A DNA stretch of 56,286 bases from Bacteroidales bacterium. Lineage in GTDB: Bacteria; Bacteroidota; Bacteroidia; Bacteroidales; UBA932. Made by a program: the position numbers and the translations under genes. The notes below the pieces were generated by a model that worked only from the letters and a program-made list of their open reading frames with translations, searched no databases and had not been told where the DNA came from. Location of the stretch: the NCBI GenBank assembly GCA_015060455.1, contig SUYM01000021.1, forward strand, positions 1-56,286. Reading direction: 5' to 3'. How positions within the stretch are numbered: the first letter of the stretch is position 1; each line of letters begins with the position of its first letter. Shown piece after piece: positions 1 to 9,798 of this stretch.

Positions 1-73
1 TTTCCGTTGAGTAGAAACAGAGTTTCATCCGTACTATACGGGTAAGCCCTTTTTAACACTAAACGGACCGCTT
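1..73. other. Leader upstream of fecR, no gene seen
   Basis: This stretch precedes the fecR start codon. One frame is open from the window edge to a TAA at 43-45, but its 14 residues match nothing I recognise. I see no TAnnTTTG box. The cognate ECF sigma gene that often precedes fecR is not visible here; it could lie outside the window, or the sigma gene at 11013 could be the partner. Confidence 0.4.
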
Positions 74-1081
74 ATGAAATTCATTGATTCTGAAATAATG
101 GAGCGTTATCTCCGTGGGGAATCCGATGCGCAGGAAAAGCAGCGGGTACTCATGTGGCTGCTGCTCAATCTCAAGACTCCGTCGGCAGACGAGGAGTTCA
201 CGGCATTGCTGAATAAAGTCCCAAGTACAGACGATACAGAACGCAAGCAGAGGGTCAAAAGCCGTCTGGACAGCCTGATGGCAGCGGAGAAACAGAGGAC
301 CTGCAAGCATGCCCGAAAAGGAGTAGTGGCGACCTTGGGTTGTCTGCTGGCTGCAGCATGCGTGGCGATAACCCTTCTTGCCGGCAATCTCATTGAAACA
401 AGAAACGAAATGAACCAGGTCGTATCTTGGACTGAGGTCACCGCCTCTTATGGTGAAAAGGTGGCTGTCACCCTGCCGGACAATTCTGTCATCTGGCTTC
501 ACAATGATTCCAAACTTATCTATCCTGACTCATTCCACGGCGGAGTGCGTCAGGTGTTTGTGTCAGGTGAGGTATATGCGGACATTGCAAAGAATGAGGA
601 TTGTCCTTTCGTGGTGTCGAGCGACAGCGTGAACGTGGTCGTGACCGGAACTACTTTCAATTTCAGGGCATATCCGGATATGACAAATGTTGAACTGACA
701 CTCATTGAGGGATCTGTAGAACTGGATTGCAAGACACGTCAGGGCAGGCAGAGCATGGATGTAGTACCCGGTGAGACAGTGACTGTGGATATGGTCAGCG
801 GTAATGTCGGCAAATTCCTGCACGAGCCGGAAAGTTATGTAAGTTGGAATGAGAGGCGTGCTCTTTATTTCAATGACCAGACTCTGGATGATATTGTCAA
901 GGAACTTCAAAGGGAATTCAATCAGCCGATTGTCATAGCTGACAGGGCTCTCGGACGCACAAGACATTTCGCCTCATTCGTGAATGAAGAGTCGCTGATG
1001 GATATCCTGAACGCTCTCTGCACCCATTCCGGAATGCGGGTCGAAGAAAGGAATTCTACGATATACATATATAATAACTAA
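74..1081 (+). CDS. FecR-family anti-sigma factor
   Basis: Inner-membrane anti-sigma factor of the trans-envelope signalling type, which holds an ECF sigma factor until the partner TonB-dependent transporter signals ligand. The protein has 335 residues. Residues 1-75 form a charged cytoplasmic part. One membrane helix lies at about 83-104 (Ala/Leu-rich). A periplasmic FecR domain follows at about 125-225, and a DUF4974-like domain at about 265-333 ends it. Length and layout fit Bacteroidota FecR proteins. The gene sits 11 bp ahead of a SusC protein that carries the matching STN domain, so the two are very likely partners. The only ECF sigma gene in view is about 10 kb downstream at 11013, an unusual separation. 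Confidence 0.93.
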   Translation: MKFIDSEIMERYLRGESDAQEKQRVLMWLLLNLKTPSADEEFTALLNKVPSTDDTERKQRVKSRLDSLMAAEKQRTCKHARKGVVATLGCLLAAACVAITLLAGNLIETRNEMNQVVSWTEVTASYGEKVAVTLPDNSVIWLHNDSKLIYPDSFHGGVRQVFVSGEVYADIAKNEDCPFVVSSDSVNVVVTGTTFNFRAYPDMTNVELTLIEGSVELDCKTRQGRQSMDVVPGETVTVDMVSGNVGKFLHEPESYVSWNERRALYFNDQTLDDIVKELQREFNQPIVIADRALGRTRHFASFVNEESLMDILNALCTHSGMRVEERNSTIYIYNN

Positions 1082-1092
1082 CCCTAAAAATT

Positions 1093-4000
1093 ATGCTAAA
1101 CCATCTGTTATCAAAAACATGCAGACGTATGGTCATGCTTGTTCTGATGGCTTTTGCATCGTTGACGCTATCTGCCCAGCAGATAGATATGTCTCTGGAC
1201 AAAGTCACGGTGAGAAAGGCTCTGGAACATCTGCAGAGGGAGTATAACTACTCTGTGAACGTACGCTCTGATGAAATCGACATTGACCGCGTAGTCTCTG
1301 TCAAGTCGCAGGGGGCAACCTTGACCTCTGTACTTAATCAGATTTTTGCAGGTCAGGATGTCGAGTATTCTATCAACGGCACATCAGTGTCAGTAAAGGC
1401 AAAGAAGGCCGTAGCACCAGTCAAGCCTGCTTCCCGTCAGATTACGGGAGTGGTTGTTGACGAGGAGTCCATGCCGCTTGCCGGAGCAGCCATTCTAGAA
1501 AAAGGCACAAACAACGGAGTGATTGCAGACCTTGATGGAAAATATACCATCACCCCAACCACTGCATCGCCTGTGCTTGTGTTCTCATTCTTCGGATATG
1601 GAGATGAGGAGATTGCAGTCGGGAAGTCTTCTGTCGTGGATGCAAAGCTGACTCCTCAGTCGCTTTCTCTCGACGATGTGGTCGTTGTCGGTTACGGTAC
1701 CATGACAAGACGTGATATCACCTCGGCGGTGAGTTCATTCAAACCAAAGCCATCTGAGAGACGCGAAGTGCTTTCTGTGGATCAGATGCTCCAAGGTCGC
1801 GTGGCCGGTGTGAACATCACGACTGCTTCCGGTATCCCGGGAGCCTCAAGCCGCGTAAGTATCCGTGGTATAGGTTCGCTTAATGCGGGTAATGAACCAT
1901 TGTATGTGATTGACGGTGTGATACTTTCTACAACTTCCGGAGATACAGGAGCATATGGCGCTGGTGAGTCCATGAGCGGTCTTGCTACTGTGAACCCGTC
2001 GGATATTGAGTCTATCGAGGTCCTCAAGGATGCTGCGTCTGCCGCTATTTACGGATCGCGTGCGACAAATGGTGTCATCATCATTACCACGAAGTCCGGT
2101 AAGAAAGGAGCTCCGAAGGTGGCTGTGGATGCCAGCGTGACAATGGGACAGCAGCCTCGTACCCATACGCTTGAACTTGCTTCAGGTGACCTTCTCATCG
2201 AGGTGTTCAACGAGGGTATAGACAATTATAACAGGCAGTTCGGACAAAATATCGAAAGATTCATCAACCCTATGCCAGGCAAGCCTGCATACGACTGGCT
2301 CGGTTCTGTCCTCAGGACTTCATGGTCACATAACATCACAGCTTCCATCTCTGGCGGTACAGACAATACGAAGTATTATGTGTCAGGTACTTATAAGCAC
2401 ACGGAAGGAACTGCCGTTGACAACGATATGAATCAGTACAGCCTTAAGGCAAACGTCAGTGGAAAGGTGAAGCCGTGGCTCTCATTCGGCGTGAATACAA
2501 TGCTCAGTTACAGCAAGAACTCTCGTGTTGCCAGCGGATATTCAGGACACAACGTCATCAAGGCTGCTGTCGAGCAGTATCCTTGGCATGAGCCGTTCCT
2601 TCCTAACGGTGACTGGGCTACATCAAAGAATATATTGGTGAACAACAATGCACTTCAGGCTATCAAGGAGTCGGATGTATGGATCAAGACTTACAGGGCC
2701 CTCAGCTCTGCTTTCCTTGAGTTCCATATTATTCCTGGGCTTAACTTCAAGACCAACCTCGGAGAGGATTATCAGAGCCTTGAAGAACATGTATATTTCA
2801 CAGCGAAACACGCTTCAGGATATCCTACTGAGGATAACCCTATGGGTGGACGCCTGACGGATGCGCGTGTGAACAGGGTTTCACTCCTTTGGGACAACAC
2901 TCTCAGCTATGACAAGTCTTTCGATATGGGACTTAATCTCGGTGCGGTCCTTGGACACTCTATGCAGATATATGAGTCGTCAACTGCGACACAGACAGGT
3001 CTTGGTTTTCCGTCGGCTTCGTTCGATGTGAATGCGGTGGCTGCTACATTTGAAGATGTGTCTTCGTCCAAGAGCGCATACGCCCTTCAGTCATTTTTCG
3101 GACGTGTGAACCTTAACTACAAGAATCGTTATGTGGGAACATTCACTGTCCGTACAGACGGTTCGTCAAAGTTCGCACCGGAGCATAGATGGGGATGGTT
3201 CCCTTCTGCATCTCTCGGTTGGAACATTAACGAGGAACAGTGGTGGAATTCTGAGGATATATCTCTTAAGGTGCGTGCCAGTGTAGGTGCAACAGGTAAC
3301 CAGGGCGGAATCGGAGCCTATGCTTATCAGGCTCTTGCTTCCGGAGGTATCAACTACGGCGGTCAGAACGGTCTGGGACTTACAACAGCCGGAAACCGTG
3401 ACCTCAAGTGGGAAACCGCCATTCAGGAAAACGTCGGTATCGATGCAAGTTTCTGGAAGGGTGCTCTGTCTGTGACTGTCGATCTCTTCAACAAGGATAC
3501 TCAGAACCTCCTTTACCAGAAGCCGACAATGGTTACTACAGGATATACAAGCCAGATGTGCAACATAGGTGCTATGAATAACAAGGGTATTGAGATTGCC
3601 CTTGCGGCAAATGCAGGAAAGAACCATTTCCGTTGGCACGCGGATTTCAACATTTCCTTTATCCGGAACAAACTCACCAAACTCCTTGATGATAACGAGA
3701 TCATTACTCCTTCAGGCTTCCACGGCCTTAAGGTGGGAGAGGAGGTCGGCTCCTTCTATATGGTCAAGATGTTGGGAATCTATCAGCATGATGAGGATGT
3801 ACCGGAATATCTCTATGAGAATGAGGGCGTTCGTGCCGGTGACGTGATATATGAGGATATAAGTGGACCCGATGGCGTTCCTGACGGAAAGATTGATGCA
3901 AATGACCGTCAGTTCGTGGGCTCTGCCAATCCTAAGTTCTCAGGCGGATTCAACAACACGTTCTCATGGAAGGGTCTTGAACTCGGCGTGTTCCTTACAT

Positions 4001-4434
4001 ATTCATATGGACAGCAAGTTTATGAGTACTGGACCGGTGGTCTGCGCCTTGGTAACGGACAGTGGCCTCAGCTCAGGTCTGTATGCGAAAACCGATGGAC
4101 AGGTCCTGGTACAACCAATACCACTCCGAGAGCTATTTACGGCCAGACATGGAACAGTACCAAGTTCGTGAACACCCGCTTCCTGCATGATGCCTCCTAT
4201 CTCCGTATCAGAAGCGTGTCTTTGGGCTATAACTTCCCAAGCAGACTCCTTCAGAAAGCGAAGATCGACGCTCTCAGAATCTATTTTCAGGCTGACAACC
4301 TTTACGTGTTCACTCCTTGGCCTTATCTCGACCCAGAGGTATCAGTCAGCAGCAATGCCGCTACATACGGTTATGACTGGCTCAACCCTGGTCAGCCAAG
4401 GACATTCTCACTCGGTTTCAACATCAAATTCTAG
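1093..4434 (+). CDS. SusC/RagA-type TonB-linked outer-membrane transporter with STN domain
   Basis: Outer-membrane TonB-dependent transporter that imports oligosaccharides together with the SusD lipoprotein encoded next. It has 1113 residues. A signal peptide ends near residue 28 (SLTLSA). An STN domain spans about 31-103; in this family it touches the FecR periplasmic domain. A carboxypeptidase-regulatory-like beta-sandwich lies at about 115-190, followed by the SusC signature DDVVVVGYGT near 193-203. The plug runs to about 335 and a large beta-barrel ends in aromatic FNIKF. The STN domain marks it as a sensor-transporter, so expression of the locus is probably switched by substrate. It is followed 6 bp later by susD. 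Confidence 0.96.
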   Translation: MLNHLLSKTCRRMVMLVLMAFASLTLSAQQIDMSLDKVTVRKALEHLQREYNYSVNVRSDEIDIDRVVSVKSQGATLTSVLNQIFAGQDVEYSINGTSVSVKAKKAVAPVKPASRQITGVVVDEESMPLAGAAILEKGTNNGVIADLDGKYTITPTTASPVLVFSFFGYGDEEIAVGKSSVVDAKLTPQSLSLDDVVVVGYGTMTRRDITSAVSSFKPKPSERREVLSVDQMLQGRVAGVNITTASGIPGASSRVSIRGIGSLNAGNEPLYVIDGVILSTTSGDTGAYGAGESMSGLATVNPSDIESIEVLKDAASAAIYGSRATNGVIIITTKSGKKGAPKVAVDASVTMGQQPRTHTLELASGDLLIEVFNEGIDNYNRQFGQNIERFINPMPGKPAYDWLGSVLRTSWSHNITASISGGTDNTKYYVSGTYKHTEGTAVDNDMNQYSLKANVSGKVKPWLSFGVNTMLSYSKNSRVASGYSGHNVIKAAVEQYPWHEPFLPNGDWATSKNILVNNNALQAIKESDVWIKTYRALSSAFLEFHIIPGLNFKTNLGEDYQSLEEHVYFTAKHASGYPTEDNPMGGRLTDARVNRVSLLWDNTLSYDKSFDMGLNLGAVLGHSMQIYESSTATQTGLGFPSASFDVNAVAATFEDVSSSKSAYALQSFFGRVNLNYKNRYVGTFTVRTDGSSKFAPEHRWGWFPSASLGWNINEEQWWNSEDISLKVRASVGATGNQGGIGAYAYQALASGGINYGGQNGLGLTTAGNRDLKWETAIQENVGIDASFWKGALSVTVDLFNKDTQNLLYQKPTMVTTGYTSQMCNIGAMNNKGIEIALAANAGKNHFRWHADFNISFIRNKLTKLLDDNEIITPSGFHGLKVGEEVGSFYMVKMLGIYQHDEDVPEYLYENEGVRAGDVIYEDISGPDGVPDGKIDANDRQFVGSANPKFSGGFNNTFSWKGLELGVFLTYSYGQQVYEYWTGGLRLGNGQWPQLRSVCENRWTGPGTTNTTPRAIYGQTWNSTKFVNTRFLHDASYLRIRSVSLGYNFPSRLLQKAKIDALRIYFQADNLYVFTPWPYLDPEVSVSSNAATYGYDWLNPGQPRTFSLGFNIKF

Positions 4435-4440
4435 TACGTT

Positions 4441-5712
4441 ATGAAAAAGATCATATTTACATTGATTATGTCGTCTGCCATACTTTTCGGCGGCGTGTCC
4501 TGCAACGTGCTGGATCAGTATCCTCACAACGGTGTATCAAGGGACAATCTTTCAGAGGATGACCTTGCCCTGCTTTATACAGGACTATATTGCTATTCAC
4601 AATACAAACCTTCTTTTGAAGGATATTTCCAGAATGATATGGCGGGAGGTGATTTCACGCGTGGTGGAGGATCATCATTCGCTACTCCTGAACTTTGGAT
4701 CCGTGATGCCATCCTTCCTACTTCCGGTTGGTCAACAGTTCCTTGGCAGGGCTATTATGCCTGGCTCTATCAGGTGAACGAGTTCATCACAGCTGCCCAG
4801 CCAAAAGATAATGACCCGGATATCAGAGAAATGCTCGGTGGCGCGTATTTCTTCAGAGGACTTATCTATTATAATCTTGTCTCAAAATACAGAAATGTTC
4901 AGATACTACGCAAGGCGACCAATGAGCCGATTGCCAACAGTTCTGAGGCAGAAGGCTGGGCGTTCGTTGAAGAGAACTTAAGGATGGCGATAGAGAGATG
5001 TCCTAACTTCACAAATAAGAATTATGTGTCAGTTCAGGCTGCAAAGGCGCTGATGGCCAGGACGTATCTTGCTCAAGGTAAGCATGTCGAGGCAGCTGGA
5101 CTGGCTGTCCAGCTGATAGATGATCCTGCCTTTGAACTGGCAGATTTCGATCTGATTTTCAGGGGCCAGGAGAACAAAGAGGAAATCTTCACATTCATCA
5201 ACGATAAGGAGGAAAGCGGAATCAATTTCGCGAGCCAGTTCTATCAGCCTTCTACAACATACGTCCCTACACAGGAAATGATTGACCTGTATCAGGGAAC
5301 GGACAAGCGCACTCAGATCTCTGTATGGGCTGATGGTGATGAGACAGTTCTCAACAAATACAACAACATGACCTCTACCAATCCTATCATTGTGACACGT
5401 CTTGCCGAGATGTATCTCATTGCAGCAGAAGGTAAAGGCATTGCCGGTGGCGGTGTCAAGTATCTCAATGACCTCAGAGAAAAGAGAGGTCTGGCCCCGG
5501 TGTCTCCAAAGAATGACAAGGAACTGGTGGATGCTGTGCTTCATGAGCGCAGGCTGGAGTTCCTGGGTGAGGGATTCAGATGGTTTGACCTTGTGAGGAC
5601 AGGACGCTTCACTTCGGAGGTGGATCTCTCCGAAAAATATACGGTATTCCCTATACCTCAAAAGGAGAGGGACCTCAATCCAAATCTGAGCCAGCATGAA
5701 TTGTGGAATTAA
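4441..5712 (+). CDS. SusD/RagB-family surface glycan-binding lipoprotein
   Basis: Outer-membrane lipoprotein that caps the SusC barrel and binds glycan at the cell surface. It has 423 residues, somewhat shorter than many SusD proteins (often 500 or more). A lipoprotein signal ends at GGVSC, with lipidated Cys at about 21. TPR-like helical segments are visible at about 110-230 (for example AAKALMARTYLAQGKHVEAA). The C-terminal family signature HERRLEFLGEGFRWFDLVR is clear near 365-385. Position directly behind susC with 6 bp spacing is the canonical arrangement. The specific ligand cannot be read from sequence. Confidence 0.96.
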   Translation: MKKIIFTLIMSSAILFGGVSCNVLDQYPHNGVSRDNLSEDDLALLYTGLYCYSQYKPSFEGYFQNDMAGGDFTRGGGSSFATPELWIRDAILPTSGWSTVPWQGYYAWLYQVNEFITAAQPKDNDPDIREMLGGAYFFRGLIYYNLVSKYRNVQILRKATNEPIANSSEAEGWAFVEENLRMAIERCPNFTNKNYVSVQAAKALMARTYLAQGKHVEAAGLAVQLIDDPAFELADFDLIFRGQENKEEIFTFINDKEESGINFASQFYQPSTTYVPTQEMIDLYQGTDKRTQISVWADGDETVLNKYNNMTSTNPIIVTRLAEMYLIAAEGKGIAGGGVKYLNDLREKRGLAPVSPKNDKELVDAVLHERRLEFLGEGFRWFDLVRTGRFTSEVDLSEKYTVFPIPQKERDLNPNLSQHELWN

Positions 5713-5721
5713 TGGAGGACT

Positions 5722-6666
5722 ATGAGTATGAAAAGATATTTTAGCGTTTTAGCAATTGCGTTCTCAGCGATTCTGCTGTGGTCTTGCTCAAAGGAGCAGG
5801 AGGACGTACATTATGTACCGGTCACTCCAGTAGGAAAAACCCTGCTTGCAGACTGTCCTGAAGTGGCCAGGATTTTTAACGACACTACTTTTGTGGTTAC
5901 GGTCGGAGTCGAGGAAACTGACCTGCATGTGCAGACTATGTCCGGATATGTTCAGCAGATTTATCTCATGAAGGTTGATACAAAGCAGCCTGGCGTGAGG
6001 ATGACTGTCGCCATGCCGAACAACAGTACATTTATCGGCGGTGGATGGAATCGTCAGAAACTTACTGATATGGCTACGAAAATGGATGCTCCAAGAGCAA
6101 GAGTTGCTGCTATGGTCAATGGTGACTTCTGGCAGACTACAGATCCTATCAACCCTCGTGGCCCTGTGCATAAGGGAGGTACAATCGTATCTTCTGCATG
6201 GGATTACAATCCTCTGGTCGCTCAGCAGGCTCTTACCTATGTAGGAATCATGGATGACGGCAAGATGGTCATAGGTCCGCGTTCAGAATATGAAAGTGTG
6301 AAGAACCGTCTCAGAGAGTGTACTGGTGCCGGTTTCCAGATGCTTGTCGATGGTCTTTTCCCGGGAACAGATTGGAATGCGAGAGACCCTCGTACGGCGA
6401 TAGGATATACAGATGACGGCATTGTCTGGCTTCTTACATGCGACGGACGAAAGACTTTTGGTGCTGATGGCCTTACATATAAGGAAATGGCATATATATT
6501 CCAGACCCTCGGATGTGTGAATGCTGCCAACTTTGACGGAGGTGGATCGGCTCAGATGCTTATCCGTCATCCTATTGCTGGTGTGTGGCAGATTAGAAAC
6601 AGTCCGGCTGACGGCACGGAAAGACCGGTTGTAAACGGCTGGGCAGTAATCGTTGACGAACCTTAG
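5722..6666 (+). CDS. Phosphodiester glycosidase family lipoprotein (NAGPA domain)
   Basis: A 314-residue lipoprotein (lipobox LLWSC, Cys 22) with a phosphodiester glycosidase (NAGPA/DUF2233) domain covering about residues 70-310. The family includes the human uncovering enzyme that removes GlcNAc from a phosphodiester linkage, and many bacterial homologues of unknown substrate. Family hallmarks seen are VNGDFW near 130, the DPRTAIGYTDDG block, and NFDGGGSAQM near 270. An ATG two codons downstream (5728) is an alternative start; a GGAGGA ribosome site precedes both. It lies 9 bp behind susD, so it is probably co-transcribed and acts at the surface or in the periplasm on the imported glycan. 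A paralogue follows at once. Confidence 0.88.
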   Translation: MSMKRYFSVLAIAFSAILLWSCSKEQEDVHYVPVTPVGKTLLADCPEVARIFNDTTFVVTVGVEETDLHVQTMSGYVQQIYLMKVDTKQPGVRMTVAMPNNSTFIGGGWNRQKLTDMATKMDAPRARVAAMVNGDFWQTTDPINPRGPVHKGGTIVSSAWDYNPLVAQQALTYVGIMDDGKMVIGPRSEYESVKNRLRECTGAGFQMLVDGLFPGTDWNARDPRTAIGYTDDGIVWLLTCDGRKTFGADGLTYKEMAYIFQTLGCVNAANFDGGGSAQMLIRHPIAGVWQIRNSPADGTERPVVNGWAVIVDEP

Positions 6667-6669
6667 TTT

Positions 6670-6740
6670 GTCATTTCGACAGAGTGAAACGACGAGTTTT
6701 AGTCTGTCATTTCGACCAAGTGAAACGAGTGGAGAAATCT
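6670..6740. repeat. Pair of dispersed GTCATTTCGAC intergenic repeats
   Basis: Two tandem copies begin GTCATTTCGAC, at 6670 and 6706. The second ends in AGTGGAGAAATCT. They sit between the two phosphodiester glycosidase genes and are translated only if the downstream gene is wrongly started at 6653. The same repeat, in opposite orientation, is found inside purD at 30422. The related CATCCTGAG form is at 13220-13265 and its CTCGGGATGAC complement at 34862-34935. I read these as members of one REP-like intergenic repeat family. Confidence 0.8.
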
Positions 6741-6742
6741 AT

Positions 6743-7960
6743 ATGACAATACGTTTGACGACATATCTTATATGCTTGATCCTTATGGCTTCATGTTCTT
6801 CCGGCTCGGCAGAGCCGGAGGTGAAGCCCTCTGCGGTGATGGTTGTGGATGCTCTGGTTCCTGATTACGGACCTCCGGGCACTGAAGTGACCATCAAGGG
6901 CAACAACTTCTCCACAGTGCTGTCTGAAAACACTGTGAAGTTCGGCGATACTCAGGTGGAGATCATTTCTGCCAGCAAGATCGAACTGAAAGTTATTGCT
7001 CCGGATATGTCGGTGGGTGATGTGCCTGTGTATGTATCAAGCAAGGGAAAGACCATAAAGAAAGATTTTTACTTCCTCGCGCCACTGCCTCCTGAGGCTG
7101 AGCCGAGATATCCTCAGACCGATGCCGGTAGGGTGCTGGATGGTGTGACTTGCCTTAAGATAACAGACGTCCTTTGGGATACGACATATATTGTCACTGC
7201 TGGTGTTGACTATTACCAGATGAAAATTGTGACGGATGCCAAGGAAAAACAGGATGTCTATCTGATAAGGACAGACCTGTCGCAGGGACTTGATATAAAG
7301 GTCTCTCTCCCGAGCACTACCACTTCCAGCAGCTGGAAGAAGCAGACTCTGACAGAGATGACGAAGAAGATGACAACCTCTTCAAATCCTGTATATGCTA
7401 TGATTAACGGCGATTTCTGGAATATGTCATCTCCGATAAATCCCCGCGGTCCAGTTCATTGCTCCGGCAAGGTGTGGTCTTCCTCTTGGGATTATGATCC
7501 GAAGGTGTCCCAGCAGGCTCTGAGTTATGTGGGCGTGACCAAGAACGGCAAGATGACGATTGGTTTTCGTGATTCTTACTCAGCAGTAAAGTCGGATCTT
7601 CAGGAATGTACCGGTGCTGGAGTTGTTATGGTCTCTGACGGAACGATTCAGGATATTTCGACTTCTGCCAGGGATCCGCGCACTGCAATCGGATACACTT
7701 CGGGCAATGTCGTCTGGATGCTGACTGTTGACGGAAGACATGCCACCAAAGGAATGACTTATCATGAGATGGCTTCGATCTTCCATAGTCTCGGATGTGA
7801 GGCTGCAGCCAATCTTGATGGAGGAGGTTCGGCCCAGATGCTGATAAGAAACCCAAAGACCCTCAAGCATGAGATATGCAACTGGCCGTCAGACCCTACA
7901 GAAGGTGATGGCGGTAAGGAAAGAGCCGTTATAAACGGATGGGCAATAGTGAAAAAATAA
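6743..7960 (+). CDS. IPT/TIG-domain phosphodiester glycosidase lipoprotein
   Basis: A 405-residue paralogue of the preceding gene with an extra binding module. I start it at 6743 because the encoded protein then opens with a proper lipoprotein signal (ILMASC, Cys 18); the longer frame from 6653 only reads through the intergenic repeat. An IPT/TIG immunoglobulin-like domain spans about residues 32-115 (VPDYGPPGTEVTIKGNNFS). The phosphodiester glycosidase domain covers about 140-400, with INGDFW, DPRTAIGYTSG and NLDGGGSAQM. The TIG module probably positions the enzyme on a surface glycan. Two related but differently built copies suggest split roles or different linkages; that is inference. Confidence 0.88.
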   Translation: MTIRLTTYLICLILMASCSSGSAEPEVKPSAVMVVDALVPDYGPPGTEVTIKGNNFSTVLSENTVKFGDTQVEIISASKIELKVIAPDMSVGDVPVYVSSKGKTIKKDFYFLAPLPPEAEPRYPQTDAGRVLDGVTCLKITDVLWDTTYIVTAGVDYYQMKIVTDAKEKQDVYLIRTDLSQGLDIKVSLPSTTTSSSWKKQTLTEMTKKMTTSSNPVYAMINGDFWNMSSPINPRGPVHCSGKVWSSSWDYDPKVSQQALSYVGVTKNGKMTIGFRDSYSAVKSDLQECTGAGVVMVSDGTIQDISTSARDPRTAIGYTSGNVVWMLTVDGRHATKGMTYHEMASIFHSLGCEAAANLDGGGSAQMLIRNPKTLKHEICNWPSDPTEGDGGKERAVINGWAIVKK

Positions 7961-7971
7961 AATACAAGATA

Positions 7972-9798
7972 ATGAAAAGACTTCTAAGACTAGTAATGGG
8001 TATTGCGCTTGTCGCAGCAGGCGCAGCTTGCCAGGATGCTGAAATTTCTGTGGAAAGGCCGGCTCCTAGACTCATATCCATCGTACCTTCAACGGTATGG
8101 AACGGATGTACTGCCATTATCTCGGGAACAGGATTCTCGACAGTGGCAGGGGAAAATATTGTGACAGTCGATGGCCAGGCTGTCGCAGTCACATCTGCAA
8201 CGGCCAACAGGCTTACTCTGACTATGCCGGAGCATCCGGACGGAAAGGCCAGGGTGGCGTTGACAGTTGACGGAAAGGCGGCTGATATTGAACTTGAAAC
8301 GGTTTATGCAGCGCTCCCTGACCTTGAGACAAAGGTGACTGGTATCGCTCCTGTCAAAGGATATGCGGGAGATGTCGTGACTATCTCCGGAGAGAACTTC
8401 GGTGCAGCAGAAGGAACTGTAGTGAAATTCGGAGATGTTGCAGCCACTGTTCAGAGCGCTACAGCCAATTCCATCAGAGTTGTTGCGCCGGTGCATGCAA
8501 AGGGCGCAGTCGATGTGACTGTCATTTCCAATGGCAAGACCATGAAGGCTCCTTCACAGTTTACATATATGGTATTCTCGATCACTTCAAATGCTCCGAC
8601 TGCCGGAGGCGAAGGCGATGAGGTTACCCTTAATGGTGAAGGATTCAGCGAGGTGGCAGATGATAATATCGTGCTTGTAAATGGCCAGAAGGCTCTTGTC
8701 AAATCTGCTACAGAGACTTCTCTGGTGGTTGTCATGCCAGATAATCCTGAAGGAAAATACAATTTCACTCTGACAGTCGGTGACAAGACCATAACAGGAG
8801 GAGAGTTCTCTTATGGCGGAGCATGGCGTGTCAAGACTGTTCTTGGAGCTTCTGCAGGAACAACTCAGGATGTCGCAGGAGCAGGACTTAATGCACGCAT
8901 GAAGAATGCTCAGGACATAGTCCTTGCACCGGACGGAAGCTACTGGATTACAATCCGCGGAACCCACGGTGTGTGGAAGATGACAAATGTCGATGAGACA
9001 TATACACTTTCAAAGATAGTCGCAACATCTGGAGATGATCTTTTGAAGAACTCATTCCCTTGGGGTGGAGACTTTGACTCGAAGGGTCTGTTCTATATTG
9101 CCGGCAAGGGTGGCAGCGGCAGAGCCTCGTGTGTTCTGACATGTGATGCCAGCGGTAAGGTTGCTGAATATGCTATCGCAGATGTTACCTTGGCAAATGT
9201 CATGAAAGTACTTGTTGATAAGTCCGACAATATCTATGTGCTTGTCAGAGCAACTGCAGGTCAGGGATTTGTCATCAAGGTCAAGGACGGAAAAGTTCTG
9301 AAGAAGTGGAATCTTACCGCGAAACTTTATGAAATGATGTGTTTCAATACGGATGAAACAAAAATTTTCGTATTCGGAAATGACTCAGGAGACATTCAAC
9401 TGATCGATGTGAATTCAGACTCGGCTCCTGTGAGGATAGCAGGAACAGGTACAATGCACACAGATGCTGACACCTACACAGACGGACAGGAAGGCCAGCC
9501 GCTTACGGCTACACTTCGCCAGTGTGAAGGATGTATCTGCGCTGCTGACGGCACCATCTATTTCACAGAGATCAAGGGTACTGTCAGGACATTCACTCCT
9601 GGCGCAGGTGGAGATTACAGCAAAGGAACCATCAGGACCATTGCGGGACAGCCTTATGTGGCGACCGTAAAGGATGGTATCGGTACAGCTGCGACATTCT
9701 ATTACCCGGGAGGTATGTGCCTTGCACCAGACGGCAAGACCCTCTATATGATTGATGGAACAGGAAACGGAACAGTACGTAAAATATTCTACAAATAA
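7972..9798 (+). CDS. Lipoprotein with three IPT/TIG domains and NHL-like beta-propeller
   Basis: A 608-residue surface-type lipoprotein. The start at 7972 gives a clean signal peptide with a lipobox ending GAAC; the frame is open from 7939, but that start would overlap the previous gene and spoil the signal. Three IPT/TIG repeats follow at about 28-105, 110-190 and 195-275, each with a G-x-x-V/A-T-I-x-G-x-x-F pattern. From about 290 to the end is an NHL-like beta-propeller with blade motifs such as DIVLAPDGSYWITIRG, FPWGGDFDSKGLFYIAGKG and CICAADGTIYFTE. No catalytic residues are evident, so glycan or protein binding is most likely. Its stop overlaps the next start (TAATG). Confidence 0.88.
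   Translation: MKRLLRLVMGIALVAAGAACQDAEISVERPAPRLISIVPSTVWNGCTAIISGTGFSTVAGENIVTVDGQAVAVTSATANRLTLTMPEHPDGKARVALTVDGKAADIELETVYAALPDLETKVTGIAPVKGYAGDVVTISGENFGAAEGTVVKFGDVAATVQSATANSIRVVAPVHAKGAVDVTVISNGKTMKAPSQFTYMVFSITSNAPTAGGEGDEVTLNGEGFSEVADDNIVLVNGQKALVKSATETSLVVVMPDNPEGKYNFTLTVGDKTITGGEFSYGGAWRVKTVLGASAGTTQDVAGAGLNARMKNAQDIVLAPDGSYWITIRGTHGVWKMTNVDETYTLSKIVATSGDDLLKNSFPWGGDFDSKGLFYIAGKGGSGRASCVLTCDASGKVAEYAIADVTLANVMKVLVDKSDNIYVLVRATAGQGFVIKVKDGKVLKKWNLTAKLYEMMCFNTDETKIFVFGNDSGDIQLIDVNSDSAPVRIAGTGTMHTDADTYTDGQEGQPLTATLRQCEGCICAADGTIYFTEIKGTVRTFTPGAGGDYSKGTIRTIAGQPYVATVKDGIGTAATFYYPGGMCLAPDGKTLYMIDGTGNGTVRKIFYK

Noticed and set aside
6653..6742. Overlap of the second phosphodiester glycosidase with the first
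   Set aside because: The extension is encoded by two intergenic repeats; the signal peptide starts at 6743.
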